Origin: JBBRBB01 sp038206235
Lineage (GTDB): Bacteria > Bacteroidota > Bacteroidia > Chitinophagales > Chitinophagaceae
Direction: 5' to 3'
Assembly (NCBI GenBank): GCA_038206235.1
Contig: JBBRBB010000034.1
Span: 1-40,479 of the forward strand
DNA length: 40,479 nt
Of this stretch, positions 1 to 8,568 are shown piece by piece. The translations under genes and the position numbers were made by a program. The notes beneath the pieces are model-generated. The model worked only from the letters and a program-made list of their open reading frames with translations. It was not told the DNA's origin and made no database searches. Positions within the stretch are counted from its first letter, which is position 1, and every line of letters starts with the position of its first letter.

Positions 1-1246
1 TGCTTGTAAAAGTGTCAATAGTTATTCTTAAGCCGGGTTCGGTTACATTTATAAAGTCATGAGGGGTTTTTGTAACAGATATTGCTGATGCTGCACAGTT
101 TCCCCCAACATTTCCATTAAAATCTGTTTTTAAAATGTAAATATCACTAGGCTTATATATGTTTGCACTTGAATCCAAATTGCCAACAGCGCAATATCCA
201 TCAGCAGCTAATGCTATATCATTTAATCCGGTGAATAGAGTATATTTTTTCGCAAGAATAACATTTCCCGAAGAATTTAATTTTAGAATATAAGCCTTTT
301 TATTTGTTGTATCATTGAATGTCCCCGGAAGAATAATATTGCCATTAGCATCATTTATAATTGTTCGTGCGTAAGCACCAAAGATATTGTACCTGTTCGC
401 CCAAATTACATTTCCCAGTGTATCAATTTTAAAAACTAATTTGTAACCTGAGCTGATTCCAGAAAGAATATACCCTCCTTTCGCAGCCGCTATTGCGTGT
501 ATATCTTCTTTGGACCCTTTAAAAAAATTATAGCTTTGGGTCCATTGAAAAGCGCCTCCCGCTGCAAATTTGCTGATAGATGATTTTTGACTAATAGTGT
601 CTGTTCTTGTTCCAACCACTAAACATCCCCCATCATTTACGGGTAACATATTAAAAGCATCATAGTTGTTACTGTTTGCAGGATGCTCAATTTTTTTTTG
701 CCAAACAATATCACCATCGGCAGTTAATTTTATAAGTGTACTTGTATTATAAAAGTTATCAGCCAATAAATAAAAACCGGCAAGAAAATTTGTAACGGGA
801 GAATAAACAGGCAAAATTCTCTGAGCCTCATTATGATCACTAGCATCTAATTTTTTGCACCACATTATTTCACCATAACTTTTAAGTCTTAAAACAATAA
901 CATCATTCTTGTAATTTACTGTAGCTATATAACCATTAGGCTTATTCGTCGCGGTGTGAACAGCAACTACATTAACGGGATAACTATTATAATCACGAAG
1001 AGAGTCAATAGTTGCTGCCTTTTTAATAGTGCCATCAGCATTAAGCCATAAAAGAAAGGGATAATTGAAGTTATTAGACTTTTCGAAAGTGCCTGCAACA
1101 AGAATATTCCCTTCAACATCCCGGGTAATACTGTAACCTCTTTCATCTTTATTAGGCGTACCAATTATGTTTTGGAAAGTTTGTGCAGATAAGTTTAACA
1201 TGCACAGGGTAAAGAGTGCTAAAAAGCATAATGTAATTTTTTTCAT
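1..1246 (-). CDS. Secreted propeller-like repeat protein, N-terminal part (runs off left edge)
   Basis: An open frame runs without a stop from the ATG at 1246 down to base 1, giving 415 codons of an incomplete gene. The N-terminus begins MKKITLCFLALFTLCML and ends its hydrophobic stretch at NLSAQ, a typical Sec signal peptide. The mature part has repeated blade-like units of the form 'KLNSSGNVILAKKY', 'KIDTLGNVIWANRY' and 'KLTADGDIVWQKK', each followed by a GG[YC] or DG[YC] strand. This pattern is common in Bacteroidota extracellular beta-propellers with delta-60-like repeats. A T9SS sorting domain would be expected in the missing C-terminus but cannot be seen. A promoter-like pair lies upstream at 1272-1301. 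The substrate or role is unknown. Confidence 0.8.
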   Translation of the reverse strand, partial: MKKITLCFLALFTLCMLNLSAQTFQNIIGTPNKDERGYSITRDVEGNILVAGTFEKSNNFNYPFLLWLNADGTIKKAATIDSLRDYNSYPVNVVAVHTATNKPNGYIATVNYKNDVIVLRLKSYGEIMWCKKLDASDHNEAQRILPVYSPVTNFLAGFYLLADNFYNTSTLIKLTADGDIVWQKKIEHPANSNNYDAFNMLPVNDGGCLVVGTRTDTISQKSSISKFAAGGAFQWTQSYNFFKGSKEDIHAIAAAKGGYILSGISSGYKLVFKIDTLGNVIWANRYNIFGAYARTIINDANGNIILPGTFNDTTNKKAYILKLNSSGNVILAKKYTLFTGLNDIALAADGYCAVGNLDSSANIYKPSDIYILKTDFNGNVGGNCAASAISVTKTPHDFINVTEPGLRITIDTFTS

Positions 1247-1271
1247 GATAATATTTTTTAATGAAAGATTC

Positions 1272-1301
1272 TAAAGGTAACGTTTTTTTATCTTGCCCAA
1301 A
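1272..1301 (-). promoter_or_regulatory. Candidate Bacteroidota-type promoter for the left-edge secreted protein
   Basis: On the minus strand TTTG (1298-1301) and TACCTTTA (1272-1279) are 18 bp apart. This is close to the Bacteroidota consensus TTTG-N19..21-TAnnTTTG, with spacing one base short and the last base different. It lies about 26 bases before the ATG at 1246. The upstream element falls inside the sorting-domain remnant at 1288-1383. Confidence 0.4.
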
Positions 1302-1383
1302 CAACATTTTGCCTTTCAATAATTTTCCCGTCTTTTTCAAGTACAACTAAGTAAAGCCCCGGGGCTTGCCTCCTGCGTGTTTC
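1288..1383 (-). pseudogene. Orphan T9SS sorting-domain tail fragment
   Basis: Between the patatin-like gene and the left-edge gene, one minus-strand frame reads ETRRRQAPGLYLVVLEKDGK followed by IIERQNVVWAR and a stop at 1288-1290. 'PGLYLVVLEKDGKIIERQ' has the shape of the last two strands of a type A T9SS C-terminal domain (usual form: GIYxVxLexxGKxxxxKxxV). No start codon or body precedes it; the frame closes at the end of the patatin gene. It is best read as the remaining end of a lost secreted-protein gene. The fragment is short, so a chance resemblance cannot be excluded. Confidence 0.45.
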
Positions 1384-1415
1384 AAAAAGCAATGGAAGTA
1401 AAAGTAAGAAGACAA

Positions 1416-3683
1416 TTAGTATGTGTTATTGAGGTTGGATAAAACATTTATTCCCGAAGAATCTTCTTTCATCACACTAAGCACATTGTAAAAAGCTCTT
1501 TTGTTTTCTACATTATTCAGGGCCGCAGAAATATCTTTTTTTTCAGCCGCAGTAAGATGAAAGCTTAGAGATGCAGTGGCAGATTCCTGTGTGGGAATAT
1601 AATGAAAGCCGATATTATAAAATTGCAGTCCAAAAGAATCGAACATGTAATTCACCTGATCTGTTTGATAATAATCCTGCAGCTTAAACCAGTTATTTTG
1701 CAGCAGCAGCATGGGTTTTGTAAGTAAGCCCAGTATGCTGTTGGTTTCATAAGGTCTGTCCCAATCGCCAAATGGTCTGTCTCTCATTTGCACTAAAACA
1801 ACCTTCGAAGTATTTTCTTTCAGCCAGTCTTTGAATACGTCAATAAAGCGAAGTGAAGTTTCATTTCCAAAATTATCTCTCAGACCTCCGTCCATTGCAT
1901 CAATTACAGGAGCAGTGGGCAATTCAACATTAGGCAGCACAAAAGGGAAAGTTGCATTCATGCGCAATACGCTAAGCATTCTTAAATTTCCGGGATTTTG
2001 ATTATGAAAAAAAGAGTTGTAATCAAGTGCATCGGGATCATTGGGGCTAAGATTATTTGTTTTTTGAACAGGCTGCATCATAAAACGAACGGGATGTGTG
2101 CTGATAACCATTTTTCTTCCATCACGTGTGAGCGCAGAATTAAAAAACATGCAGGGAATAATCCCCTTCTCTTCAACATCTTTATAATCATCTAATTTTT
2201 TATCTAATACTCCTTTCGTGTTTTTGTTCAGCTTTTGTTCAAAAGAATATCCGCGGTCACGGATGTATGTATTGCCATCGAGTTCAAATGTTCTTATCGG
2301 GCTTATAATATCTCTTGTAGTTAAGGAAGAAAATAAAGGATTCAAAAGGTCCTTTCCAATGTTATAAGTGTATTGCTTGTCTTGCAGGCTATTTATTTTA
2401 CCCTGCATTTTTTGCAGATATAATTCTCTGAAATAAGCGGCGCCAAGCATTCCGCCTGAAGCTCCATTCATTAAAAAAGTATGCTTCATAAATTCGCCGT
2501 TAGTAAGACTATCAAGCTGCTGAAGCACATTCATTACAAAGGTTGCGCTGCGGTTACCGCCACCACTCACATCAACAATAAACATTACAGGCTTTTCCTC
2601 TTTCTGTCTTGTTTTCCATTTATTCAGTATGGCAATATAGGTTTGTTTATCGGCATCAATATTCTCTGTGCTCACCATTTTTATAATACTGTCTCTTGTA
2701 TAAGCCGGTCTTTCCGTTTTATAATTTAATCCATAGGCTTTATTTCGCGGGTCAATAATATTTTCTTTATATAGCATGTTTACCACAGCATAGATTATTA
2801 CTATTACAGGAATGCTCCATGTGCCGAGATAAAGAGATAAGGCTCCCACAACGGCTATTAATACAGCAAGCAAAAGCGTAATGCTTGCGGCTGCCGGTAG
2901 CTGGAACCAATTATTATCACTAAACAATCCTACTATTACCAGAAAAATAAAGGCCAGAAAAAAAACCTGTACGGCTGCCAGGTGATGACGCTTAAAAATA
3001 GAATTAAGAAATGTTTCTGTGTAATGTTTTACATTACGGGGTTTGCGTAATCCGAAATTGGAGCTAAAAAACCAATCAATTCTAACTTCTGATTTTTCGG
3101 GCTTAATTTTTTTTCGCATTCTTGATGAGCGCTGATATTTTTCATGAGCAGAATTAATGTCGGTAGACATTTTTCGATAAATATTTTTATCGGTACGAAA
3201 AAAATAGCCAAAACCAATAACTGCCGATAATGAAAAACCACCAATAAAGCCGCCTATTAAAAGAAGAATTTCACCTGCAGGCAACAGTTCCTGGTTTTTT
3301 TCGTATTGCACAGCATAGAGTAAATAAGCAAGAAGGAATATCATCGGCAGCGCTGAATTGTTGATGCAATATTTAAAAAAAGGCTGCGATGTTGTTGCAA
3401 GAAACCGGATCTGCCGGGTATGCAAAATAAAAGTGGTAATATTCCAGCTCATAAAAAAAGCTGCTACAGAGAAGCCAACGATGGCCGTGCTTAAAGCATT
3501 TACTCTTCCCAAATATTCAGGGGCAAGCATTAAGGAGGCTGCACCATAGGGCTTTAAAAAATTTCCGCTGATAGTAGCAAATAGTATAAACCATCCTATC
3601 AGTAATACCTGGTATCGGCGAAAATGCAAAAGGAGCATTTGCACCGGCATAGAATAAAAAAAACCACTCAGATGTTTTTTCAT
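1416..3683 (-). CDS. Patatin-like phospholipase with N-terminal multi-pass membrane domain
   Basis: This 755-residue protein starts MKKHLSGFFYSMPVQ. Its first ~330 residues contain several hydrophobic segments (about residues 25-40, 60-85, 110-125, 135-165, 235-255, 262-310), so it is probably an inner-membrane protein. The C-terminal half carries the patatin hallmarks. There is a Gly-rich oxyanion loop VDVSGGGNRSA near residue 371, a nucleophile elbow GASGG near 408 whose Ser would be catalytic, and a DGG motif (AMDGGLRDNFG) near 597 supplying the Asp of the Ser-Asp dyad. Patatins hydrolyse acyl groups of lipids; the actual substrate is unknown. The gene stands alone downstream of ctaA, with its own good promoter at 3767-3797 and a leader of about 75 bases. 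Confidence 0.85.
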   Translation of the reverse strand: MKKHLSGFFYSMPVQMLLLHFRRYQVLLIGWFILFATISGNFLKPYGAASLMLAPEYLGRVNALSTAIVGFSVAAFFMSWNITTFILHTRQIRFLATTSQPFFKYCINNSALPMIFLLAYLLYAVQYEKNQELLPAGEILLLIGGFIGGFSLSAVIGFGYFFRTDKNIYRKMSTDINSAHEKYQRSSRMRKKIKPEKSEVRIDWFFSSNFGLRKPRNVKHYTETFLNSIFKRHHLAAVQVFFLAFIFLVIVGLFSDNNWFQLPAAASITLLLAVLIAVVGALSLYLGTWSIPVIVIIYAVVNMLYKENIIDPRNKAYGLNYKTERPAYTRDSIIKMVSTENIDADKQTYIAILNKWKTRQKEEKPVMFIVDVSGGGNRSATFVMNVLQQLDSLTNGEFMKHTFLMNGASGGMLGAAYFRELYLQKMQGKINSLQDKQYTYNIGKDLLNPLFSSLTTRDIISPIRTFELDGNTYIRDRGYSFEQKLNKNTKGVLDKKLDDYKDVEEKGIIPCMFFNSALTRDGRKMVISTHPVRFMMQPVQKTNNLSPNDPDALDYNSFFHNQNPGNLRMLSVLRMNATFPFVLPNVELPTAPVIDAMDGGLRDNFGNETSLRFIDVFKDWLKENTSKVVLVQMRDRPFGDWDRPYETNSILGLLTKPMLLLQNNWFKLQDYYQTDQVNYMFDSFGLQFYNIGFHYIPTQESATASLSFHLTAAEKKDISAALNNVENKRAFYNVLSVMKEDSSGINVLSNLNNTY

Positions 3684-3766
3684 GGTAATTGCCTTTCAAA
3701 TCAACGCTTTAATACTATAAACGTATTTTTTTAAAAAAGGTATAATGGTACGCGAAAAAAATTATG

Positions 3767-3797
3767 CAAATGTAGCTTCATACATTAAAATATACAA
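3767..3797 (-). promoter_or_regulatory. Promoter for the patatin-like gene
   Basis: On the minus strand TTG (3795-3797) is followed after exactly 20 bp by TACATTTG (3767-3774). This is a full match to the Bacteroidota sigma-70 -7 element TAnnTTTG with a proper -33 TTG. Transcription would start near 3760. It lies in the short gap after the ctaA stop codon, so the patatin gene can be expressed independently of ctaA. Confidence 0.6.
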
Positions 3798-3804
3798 CTA
3801 ACTG

Positions 3805-4740
3805 TTACTGCAATTGAAGGCGAAAAGAAAATATAAGAACGAATAACACACTTGAAAAAAGCAGGTGCAGCGGCTGGGCAGAGGCAGGGAAATTAAAATT
3901 TGCCATTGTTAATCCCAATGTTATTATAGCGGTTATAAGCAGCAAAACAGCAACACCAATTCTTTGTACAGGTTTATGATTTAACGAACGCAAAAAAATA
4001 AAAACGCATAGAATGGCTGCAACAGCAGCAACAATTTCATGAGCTTTAAAAACACCATTCAAATTTTGAATCCATATATTTCTGTTTGTATAATTTAATG
4101 AACGGGCAATTTCATCAATCTGTTCACGCACATCTGTACCCATAATTATTTGAATAAGGAATACGGCAAGTGCAGCAGTAACCAGCCATTTCAATTGTGT
4201 GTCATAAATTTTTTCTTTCAATTTTATTTTATGAATAATTATTACTGGAATAATAGCTATTAATGATGCCACGAGCATGTGCGTGGTAACTTTTACTGCG
4301 GCAAGATTTGCATCAACCACTTTTTTACCCAGCCATCCCTGAAACCCTGTAGCTATAAGCAGAAAAAAAGATAACCAGAAAATATTTCTTTGGGTGCTGA
4401 AATATTTTTTAAAGCTCCAGACAACATGAAACAAAATTAAAAAACCAAGCAACGCACCAAGCAACCTGTTTATATATTCTATCCATGTATGAAAGGCATT
4501 GAATGTATGGTCAATATCCTGCTTGTCGAGATACTTTTCAAAATCTGGGGGCAACTGGCTTGCATTAGTTGGTGGAATCCACATACCAAAACATCGTGGC
4601 CAATCGGGGCAACCCATTCCGCTTTGAGTTGTTCTTACAATGCCGCCGGCCAAAATCACTAAAAAAATAAAAACCAATACAAAGCGTGTATAATTCAAAT
4701 ATCTTCTGCTCGTATCTGTCATCATATTTAAGGCACGCAA
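3805..4740 (-). CDS. ctaA: Heme A synthase, COX15/CtaA family
   Basis: This is a 311-residue, mostly hydrophobic protein with about eight membrane helices. It converts heme O to heme A for cytochrome oxidase in the inner membrane. The family signature GGIVRTTQSGMGCPDWPRC is present near residues 32-50, with two cysteines (C44, C50) in the first periplasmic loop. Four histidines fall at the places expected for the two heme-ligand pairs: H84 (FHTWIEYINR), H154 (TTHMLVASL), H234 (KAHEIVAA) and H292 (QPLHLLF). The length fits the family. Met6 or Met7 (MMTDTSRR) are alternative starts about 15 bases downstream. It is divergent from the prohibitin gene, and no other cytochrome-oxidase gene is in the window. 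Confidence 0.93.
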   Translation of the reverse strand: MRALNMMTDTSRRYLNYTRFVLVFIFLVILAGGIVRTTQSGMGCPDWPRCFGMWIPPTNASQLPPDFEKYLDKQDIDHTFNAFHTWIEYINRLLGALLGFLILFHVVWSFKKYFSTQRNIFWLSFFLLIATGFQGWLGKKVVDANLAAVKVTTHMLVASLIAIIPVIIIHKIKLKEKIYDTQLKWLVTAALAVFLIQIIMGTDVREQIDEIARSLNYTNRNIWIQNLNGVFKAHEIVAAVAAILCVFIFLRSLNHKPVQRIGVAVLLLITAIITLGLTMANFNFPASAQPLHLLFSSVLFVLIFSFRLQLQ

Positions 4741-4765
4741 AGCTAATAACGGAAACTGAATATAA

Positions 4766-4792
4766 TTGCGGCTGATAAAGTTTGTAATTTTG
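4766..4792 (+). promoter_or_regulatory. Weak promoter candidate for the prohibitin-like gene
   Basis: TAATTTTG at 4785-4792 matches the -7 element TAnnTTTG and sits about 40 bases before the ATG at 4833. The nearest upstream TTG (4766-4768) is only 16 bp away, shorter than the usual 19-21, so only the -7 part is convincing. Confidence 0.3.
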
Positions 4793-4832
4793 AATGTTTT
4801 AATTTATCTACACATACATCAAAACAAAACTC

Positions 4833-5738
4833 ATGGCACTCATTATTCTCGGGATACTCATTTTCATTGTTGCCTCTTTTAGCGGCAGAGCAAATCAGCA
4901 ATTCAGTCGCTTTAAAAATCCGTTAAGGCATATTGCTGTAATCATTATTCTGATAGGAATTTTTTCAGCATGCATTATTCAGATAGATGCAGGGCAGGCA
5001 GGTGTAAAAAAATTATTTGGCAAAGTGCAGAGTGATGTGCTGGGAAGCGGTCTGCATTTTATTAATCCATTACTTGAAATACAAAAGATGGATATGAGAA
5101 CCCAGAATTATACTATGAGCGGTGTACACGACGAAGGCTCAAAGGCAGGCGATGATGCAATACGGGTTTTAACTGCTGATGGTCTTGAAGTAACAATTGA
5201 CCTTACTGTACTGTATCGGGTATTGCCAACTGATGCACCGAAACTTCTTCGTGAGACAGGTCTTGATTATACGGATAAAATTGTGAGGCCATTAACCCGA
5301 ACAAAAATTCGGGATAATGCTGTGTATTATGAGGCGATACAATTATATTCAATCAAACGCGATGAGTTTCAGCAACGCATTTTTAAAAGCATCGACCAGG
5401 ATTTTAAAAAAAGAGGATTGGTATTAGAGCAATTGCTTGTAAGAAATATTACGTTACCTGAATCTGTAAAAGCCACCATCGAACAAAAAATAAATGCAGA
5501 GCAGGATGCACAAAAAATGCAGTTTGTTTTACAGAAAGAGAGACAGGAAGCTGAACGTAAAAGAGTGGAAGCGCAGGGTATAGCCGATTACCAGCGCATC
5601 ATCAGTGAAAGCCTTACAGATAAACAGTTGCAGTATGAAAGTATTAAGGCGCAATTGGAAATTGCAAAATCACCCAATGCGAAAGTTATTATAATGGGCA
5701 AAGGAAATAACCCGGTTATTTTGGATAGTAAGAATTAA
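4833..5738 (+). CDS. Prohibitin / SPFH (Band 7) family membrane protein
   Basis: This 301-residue protein has two N-terminal hydrophobic segments (about residues 1-16 and 33-48). They are followed by an SPFH domain beginning IDAGQAGVKKLFGKV and containing LGSGLHFINPL, typical of prohibitins. The C-terminal third (about 205-265) is rich in Glu, Lys, Arg and Gln (QDAQKMQFVLQKERQEAERK) and predicts a coiled coil for ring assembly. Prohibitin-like proteins form large membrane scaffolds that often modulate membrane proteases. No such protease is adjacent, so the partner is unknown. A 7-bp repeat array begins right after the stop codon. Confidence 0.88.
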   Translation: MALIILGILIFIVASFSGRANQQFSRFKNPLRHIAVIIILIGIFSACIIQIDAGQAGVKKLFGKVQSDVLGSGLHFINPLLEIQKMDMRTQNYTMSGVHDEGSKAGDDAIRVLTADGLEVTIDLTVLYRVLPTDAPKLLRETGLDYTDKIVRPLTRTKIRDNAVYYEAIQLYSIKRDEFQQRIFKSIDQDFKKRGLVLEQLLVRNITLPESVKATIEQKINAEQDAQKMQFVLQKERQEAERKRVEAQGIADYQRIISESLTDKQLQYESIKAQLEIAKSPNAKVIIMGKGNNPVILDSKN

Positions 5739-5780
5739 GGTTTGGAGTTGAAGGTTGAGTGTTGGATGTTGATGTAGGAT
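5737..5780. repeat. 7-bp periodic repeat array (GTTG-type units)
   Basis: Immediately after the prohibitin-like gene the sequence reads as consecutive 7-mers: GGAGTTG, AAGGTTG, AGTGTTG, GATGTTG, ATGTAGG. The units differ but keep exact 7-bp spacing of the GTTG core. It is one of several heptamer arrays in the window with different unit families. Confidence 0.6.
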
Positions 5781-5808
5781 GTATAATTGTAGTTGGAAAA
5801 GTTTTATT

Positions 5809-5857
5809 GCTAATCACTAATCGGCTTACTCTTTACTACTTACTCCCTACCGCTTGC
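5809..5857. repeat. 7-bp periodic repeat array (TTAC/CTAC-type units)
   Basis: Seven consecutive heptamers can be read: GCTAATC, ACTAATC, GGCTTAC, TCTTTAC, TACTTAC, TCCCTAC, CGCTTGC. The array overlaps the last codons of the DinB-like gene, whose stop (TAG on the minus strand) and final Lys-Arg codons are made of repeat sequence. Confidence 0.6.
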
Positions 5858-6320
5858 CAGTCTCAACACCAAACTGTTTTAAATGGTGCGTGGCATGTTT
5901 TTGTAATAGCTGCAACTGTTCATCAAAATTTAATTGCCCAAAGAATGGATTGGTTATGCGCCGCTCCATATCATCTTCATAAGTTTTAAAAAAATCATCT
6001 ATCTCTAATTGTAATTCATTTATCGCCTGTTGCATAGTTGCATGTTTTACCCGAGAAGGAGTTTCAGACAAGAATGGATTTTTGATGTTTTCTTTAAAGG
6101 GTGCATCACTCATCATAAATTGGTAAGACTTCTCCAGTCGCTCTCCTGTATTTACTACAGGTAAGTCTAATTTTCCACTGGCCATTCGAACCGCATCACT
6201 AAAATGCTCAACCATTTGTTGAGCATTCATTACACCCCACTTGCCTTTTGCATCTGGCTGCAGTTGCTGAAGCAGAACGGGGAAATCATTTTTTAAAAAA
6301 TTATATTTTTCCTGATTCAT
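5847..6320 (-). CDS. DinB-like / DUF1569-type protein
   Basis: From the preferred start MNQEKYNFLK at 6320 the protein is 157 residues. An in-frame ATG at 6344 would add eight mostly hydrophobic residues (MLIFLLVF) and is less likely. The protein looks like a four-helix DinB/DUF1569-type bundle. MVEHFSDAV near the start and KHATHHLKQFG at the end give the spaced histidines (H39, H142, H145 or H146) that bind a metal in DinB/YfiT-type proteins. Some relatives are thiol-dependent transferases; the reaction here is unknown. The C-terminus GVETGKR is encoded by an adjacent heptamer repeat array. It lies downstream of adk with a 43-bp gap and may be co-transcribed. Confidence 0.7.
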   Translation of the reverse strand: MNQEKYNFLKNDFPVLLQQLQPDAKGKWGVMNAQQMVEHFSDAVRMASGKLDLPVVNTGERLEKSYQFMMSDAPFKENIKNPFLSETPSRVKHATMQQAINELQLEIDDFFKTYEDDMERRITNPFFGQLNFDEQLQLLQKHATHHLKQFGVETGKR

Positions 6321-6363
6321 AAAAACAAGTAAAAAAATGAGCAAATAAAAATAGCTAACTGCT

Positions 6364-6957
6364 TTAATTAACAGGTTGCTTATTTTTTCTTTTATCTATT
6401 TCATGGCAAAGCAATGCAAAGATTTCTTCAACAGAACCTTCTCCGCTTACATTTACAATCTTATCAGCTCTTTTGTAATAATCAGCAACAGGAGATGTTT
6501 TTTTGTGATACTCATTTATTCTTGCCTTTATTACCTCTTCGTTTATATCATCGCTGCGTTTACTGATTAAACCCCTGTTCAAAAGACGTCTTATCAATTC
6601 CTGCTCGCTTACTTGCAGCGCAAGCACTGCAGAAATTCCGGTATTTTTTAATTTCAATAATTCATCCAGCGCTTCGGCCTGTGCATCAGTGCGGGGAAAT
6701 CCATCAAACAAAAAGCCTTTTGATAATGGGTTTGCGTCAAGCGCATCACTAATCATCCCTATCACAACTTCATCGGGCACTAACTGGCCTTTATCCATTA
6801 ATGATTTGGCATGCTGTCCAAGCAATGTTTTATTTTCAATTTCACTGCGCAGCAAATCGCCGGTGCTCAAATGCTTTAATCCGTAAGCAGTAATTAATTT
6901 TTCGCTTTGTGTTCCTTTTCCGCTGCCGGGAGGGCCAAACAGAACTATGTTTAGCAT
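6364..6957 (-). CDS. adk: Adenylate kinase
   Basis: This 197-residue protein starts MLNIVLFGPPGSGKGTQSEK and contains the P-loop GPPGSGKGT at residues 8-16. It interconverts ATP + AMP and 2 ADP in the cytosol. AMP-binding and core motifs follow: STGDLLRSEI, GFLFDGFPRT and the short-lid region NRGLISKRSDD. The LID has no four-cysteine zinc insert, so this is the short form. Length and motifs are complete. A -7 promoter element (TATATTTG on the minus strand) lies at 6985-6992, about 28 bases before the start. Confidence 0.96.
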   Translation of the reverse strand: MLNIVLFGPPGSGKGTQSEKLITAYGLKHLSTGDLLRSEIENKTLLGQHAKSLMDKGQLVPDEVVIGMISDALDANPLSKGFLFDGFPRTDAQAEALDELLKLKNTGISAVLALQVSEQELIRRLLNRGLISKRSDDINEEVIKARINEYHKKTSPVADYYKRADKIVNVSGEGSVEEIFALLCHEIDKRKNKQPVN

Positions 6958-6984
6958 GTTGAAATTCTGTCTTTAGGTGAGCAA

Positions 6985-6992
6985 CAAATATA
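6985..6992 (-). promoter_or_regulatory. -7 promoter element for adk
   Basis: TATATTTG on the minus strand is a perfect TAnnTTTG match, 28 bases upstream of the adk ATG. No clear -33 TTTG is seen at the right distance, so confidence is moderate. Confidence 0.4.
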
Positions 6993-7157
6993 AGGCTTGC
7001 GGTTTAATTGTTCTTTAATACAAGATTAAAAGGGAACAATGTAAGTAAAGGGCAGGCGTTTACTGCAAAATTGTAATGGCAGGCTTTAATAAAGGGGGAG
7101 AAAAGTTGATGACAGCTATTGAAGTAAAAAATATTTTCAGTAATCCCTTCCTATTTC

Positions 7158-8438
7158 TTATACCACTACTAGCTCGTAAAATTCATCAGGTTGAAAATAT
7201 TTATTAGCGAGCTCCATGAGCTCTTCCGCAGTGATGATTTTTATGGTTTCAATGCTGTTATAAAAATAAGCTTCGGTTAAATTATGCAGAATATAATTTT
7301 TCCATCGGGCAATTATTTGGAAGGGGCCGTCAAGGTCACCGAGTAAGCTGCCCATCATGTGATTGCGCACCAAATGAAGTTCATCTTCACGAACAGGCGT
7401 TTCTCTCAGCTTTTTCATTTCCCTGTATATCTCTTCAATAGTGAGGGCGCATACATCGCGTCCTGCTTCTGTGCTAATCATCCATGCACTTTCGTGAATA
7501 TTATTTTGCAGGTAGCTGTGTATACCATAAGTATATCCTTTATCTTCCCTGATATTACTCATCAGGCGTGAGCCGAAGTATCCACCCAAAATATTATTGA
7601 GCACTCTTACCTTAATAAAATCAGGATGATGGCGGTTGTGAAAAGGTCTTGCTATGCGAATAGCACCCTGAACGCCATTAACATCATTCACCAAATTATA
7701 TTTCTTTTCTGCTGCGGGCACGGGTATATAATGTACATGCGGTAATGGTTTTGCATTCATTGGTAATTGCCCGAAATTTTTATTCAATTGCTCCTGTATA
7801 TCAGCGGGCAATTTTCCCGCAACAAATAAAATGCATTTAGCCGCAGCATAGAACTGCTGATAAAACTCAACAATTTCTTCGCGCTGCAACCTGTCATAGT
7901 CCAGCGTAGAAGTATATTTACCATACGGATGATGAGAACCATACAGGCATTCATCTATCAGGCGACCGGCCACAAAATCGCATTTTTTTAAATTGATTTC
8001 AAGCCGCTGTTTTTGATTCTGTTTATAAATATCCAGTTCCTCTTCAGGAAAAATACTCTCCCTTACTATTTCGGCCACTACCGGCAATAATTCATTTATA
8101 TGCTTTGTTAAGCTATGCAGTGTAAGTGTTGCAGTTTCATTATAACAATTGCGGCTTAAATAAGCGCCATAAAATTCAAAGTGTTCATTAATATCAAAAG
8201 CCGATTTTTGTTTAGTTCCATTCTTCAGCAAGGTATTTGCAGTTGCTGCAACAATATTATTTTGTTCGTACCAGTTGCCTGCATAGAAAACCCATTCGAG
8301 CATTAATACATCCTGGGCGCCGGCATCCACTGCATATACGGGCAAGCCATTATCTAAAATAAAATGAGTATAAGGCTTTAGCTTAAGATCAAATTCCACG
8401 GCATCGAGTATAGCCGGTTGCATTGTTCTGTTTAGCAT
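7158..8438 (-). CDS. M16-family peptidase homologue lacking the zinc-binding HxxEH motif
   Basis: This 426-residue protein resembles the small bacterial M16 (pitrilysin/processing-peptidase) subunits. Active members carry HxxEH in the segment before a KGT/NGT turn. Here that stretch reads ATANTLLKNGTKQKS (about residues 65-79), so both histidines and the glutamate are missing. The second half keeps the family's other signature, LGGYFGSRLMSNIREDKGYTYG (about residues 287-308), whose Arg and Tyr complete the active site of a catalytic partner. It is therefore probably the non-catalytic half of a heterodimer. No catalytic M16 gene is in the window. There is no signal peptide. The 200-bp gap to adk holds only the adk -7 element. 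Confidence 0.82.
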   Translation of the reverse strand: MLNRTMQPAILDAVEFDLKLKPYTHFILDNGLPVYAVDAGAQDVLMLEWVFYAGNWYEQNNIVAATANTLLKNGTKQKSAFDINEHFEFYGAYLSRNCYNETATLTLHSLTKHINELLPVVAEIVRESIFPEEELDIYKQNQKQRLEINLKKCDFVAGRLIDECLYGSHHPYGKYTSTLDYDRLQREEIVEFYQQFYAAAKCILFVAGKLPADIQEQLNKNFGQLPMNAKPLPHVHYIPVPAAEKKYNLVNDVNGVQGAIRIARPFHNRHHPDFIKVRVLNNILGGYFGSRLMSNIREDKGYTYGIHSYLQNNIHESAWMISTEAGRDVCALTIEEIYREMKKLRETPVREDELHLVRNHMMGSLLGDLDGPFQIIARWKNYILHNLTEAYFYNSIETIKIITAEELMELANKYFQPDEFYELVVV

Positions 8439-8462
8439 ACGGTTTTATTAACCATGCAAAAA

Positions 8463-8479
8463 TAGCTTAAATTTTAAGC
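8463..8479. repeat. Small inverted repeat in the divergent promoter gap
   Basis: AGCTTAAATTTTAAGCT is palindromic apart from its centre. It lies 25 bases upstream of the M16-like gene, in the gap facing the GH16 pseudogene. It could be an operator or hairpin; nothing else supports a function. Confidence 0.25.
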
Positions 8480-8568
8480 TGTTATTTACCTGTATTCTTA
8501 CCGTGAATTTATTCTGTAATTTCAATCTGAAATTGGTTTCAATTTCTTTTATCAAATAATAAACATTC

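Noticed and set aside
1152..1346. 64-codon minus-strand open frame next to the left-edge gene
   Set aside because: It overlaps, in another frame, the clear signal peptide of the left-edge secreted protein and contains no motif.
5759..5989. 76-codon plus-strand open frame after the prohibitin-like gene
   Set aside because: It is composed of heptamer repeat and antisense sequence of the DinB-like gene.
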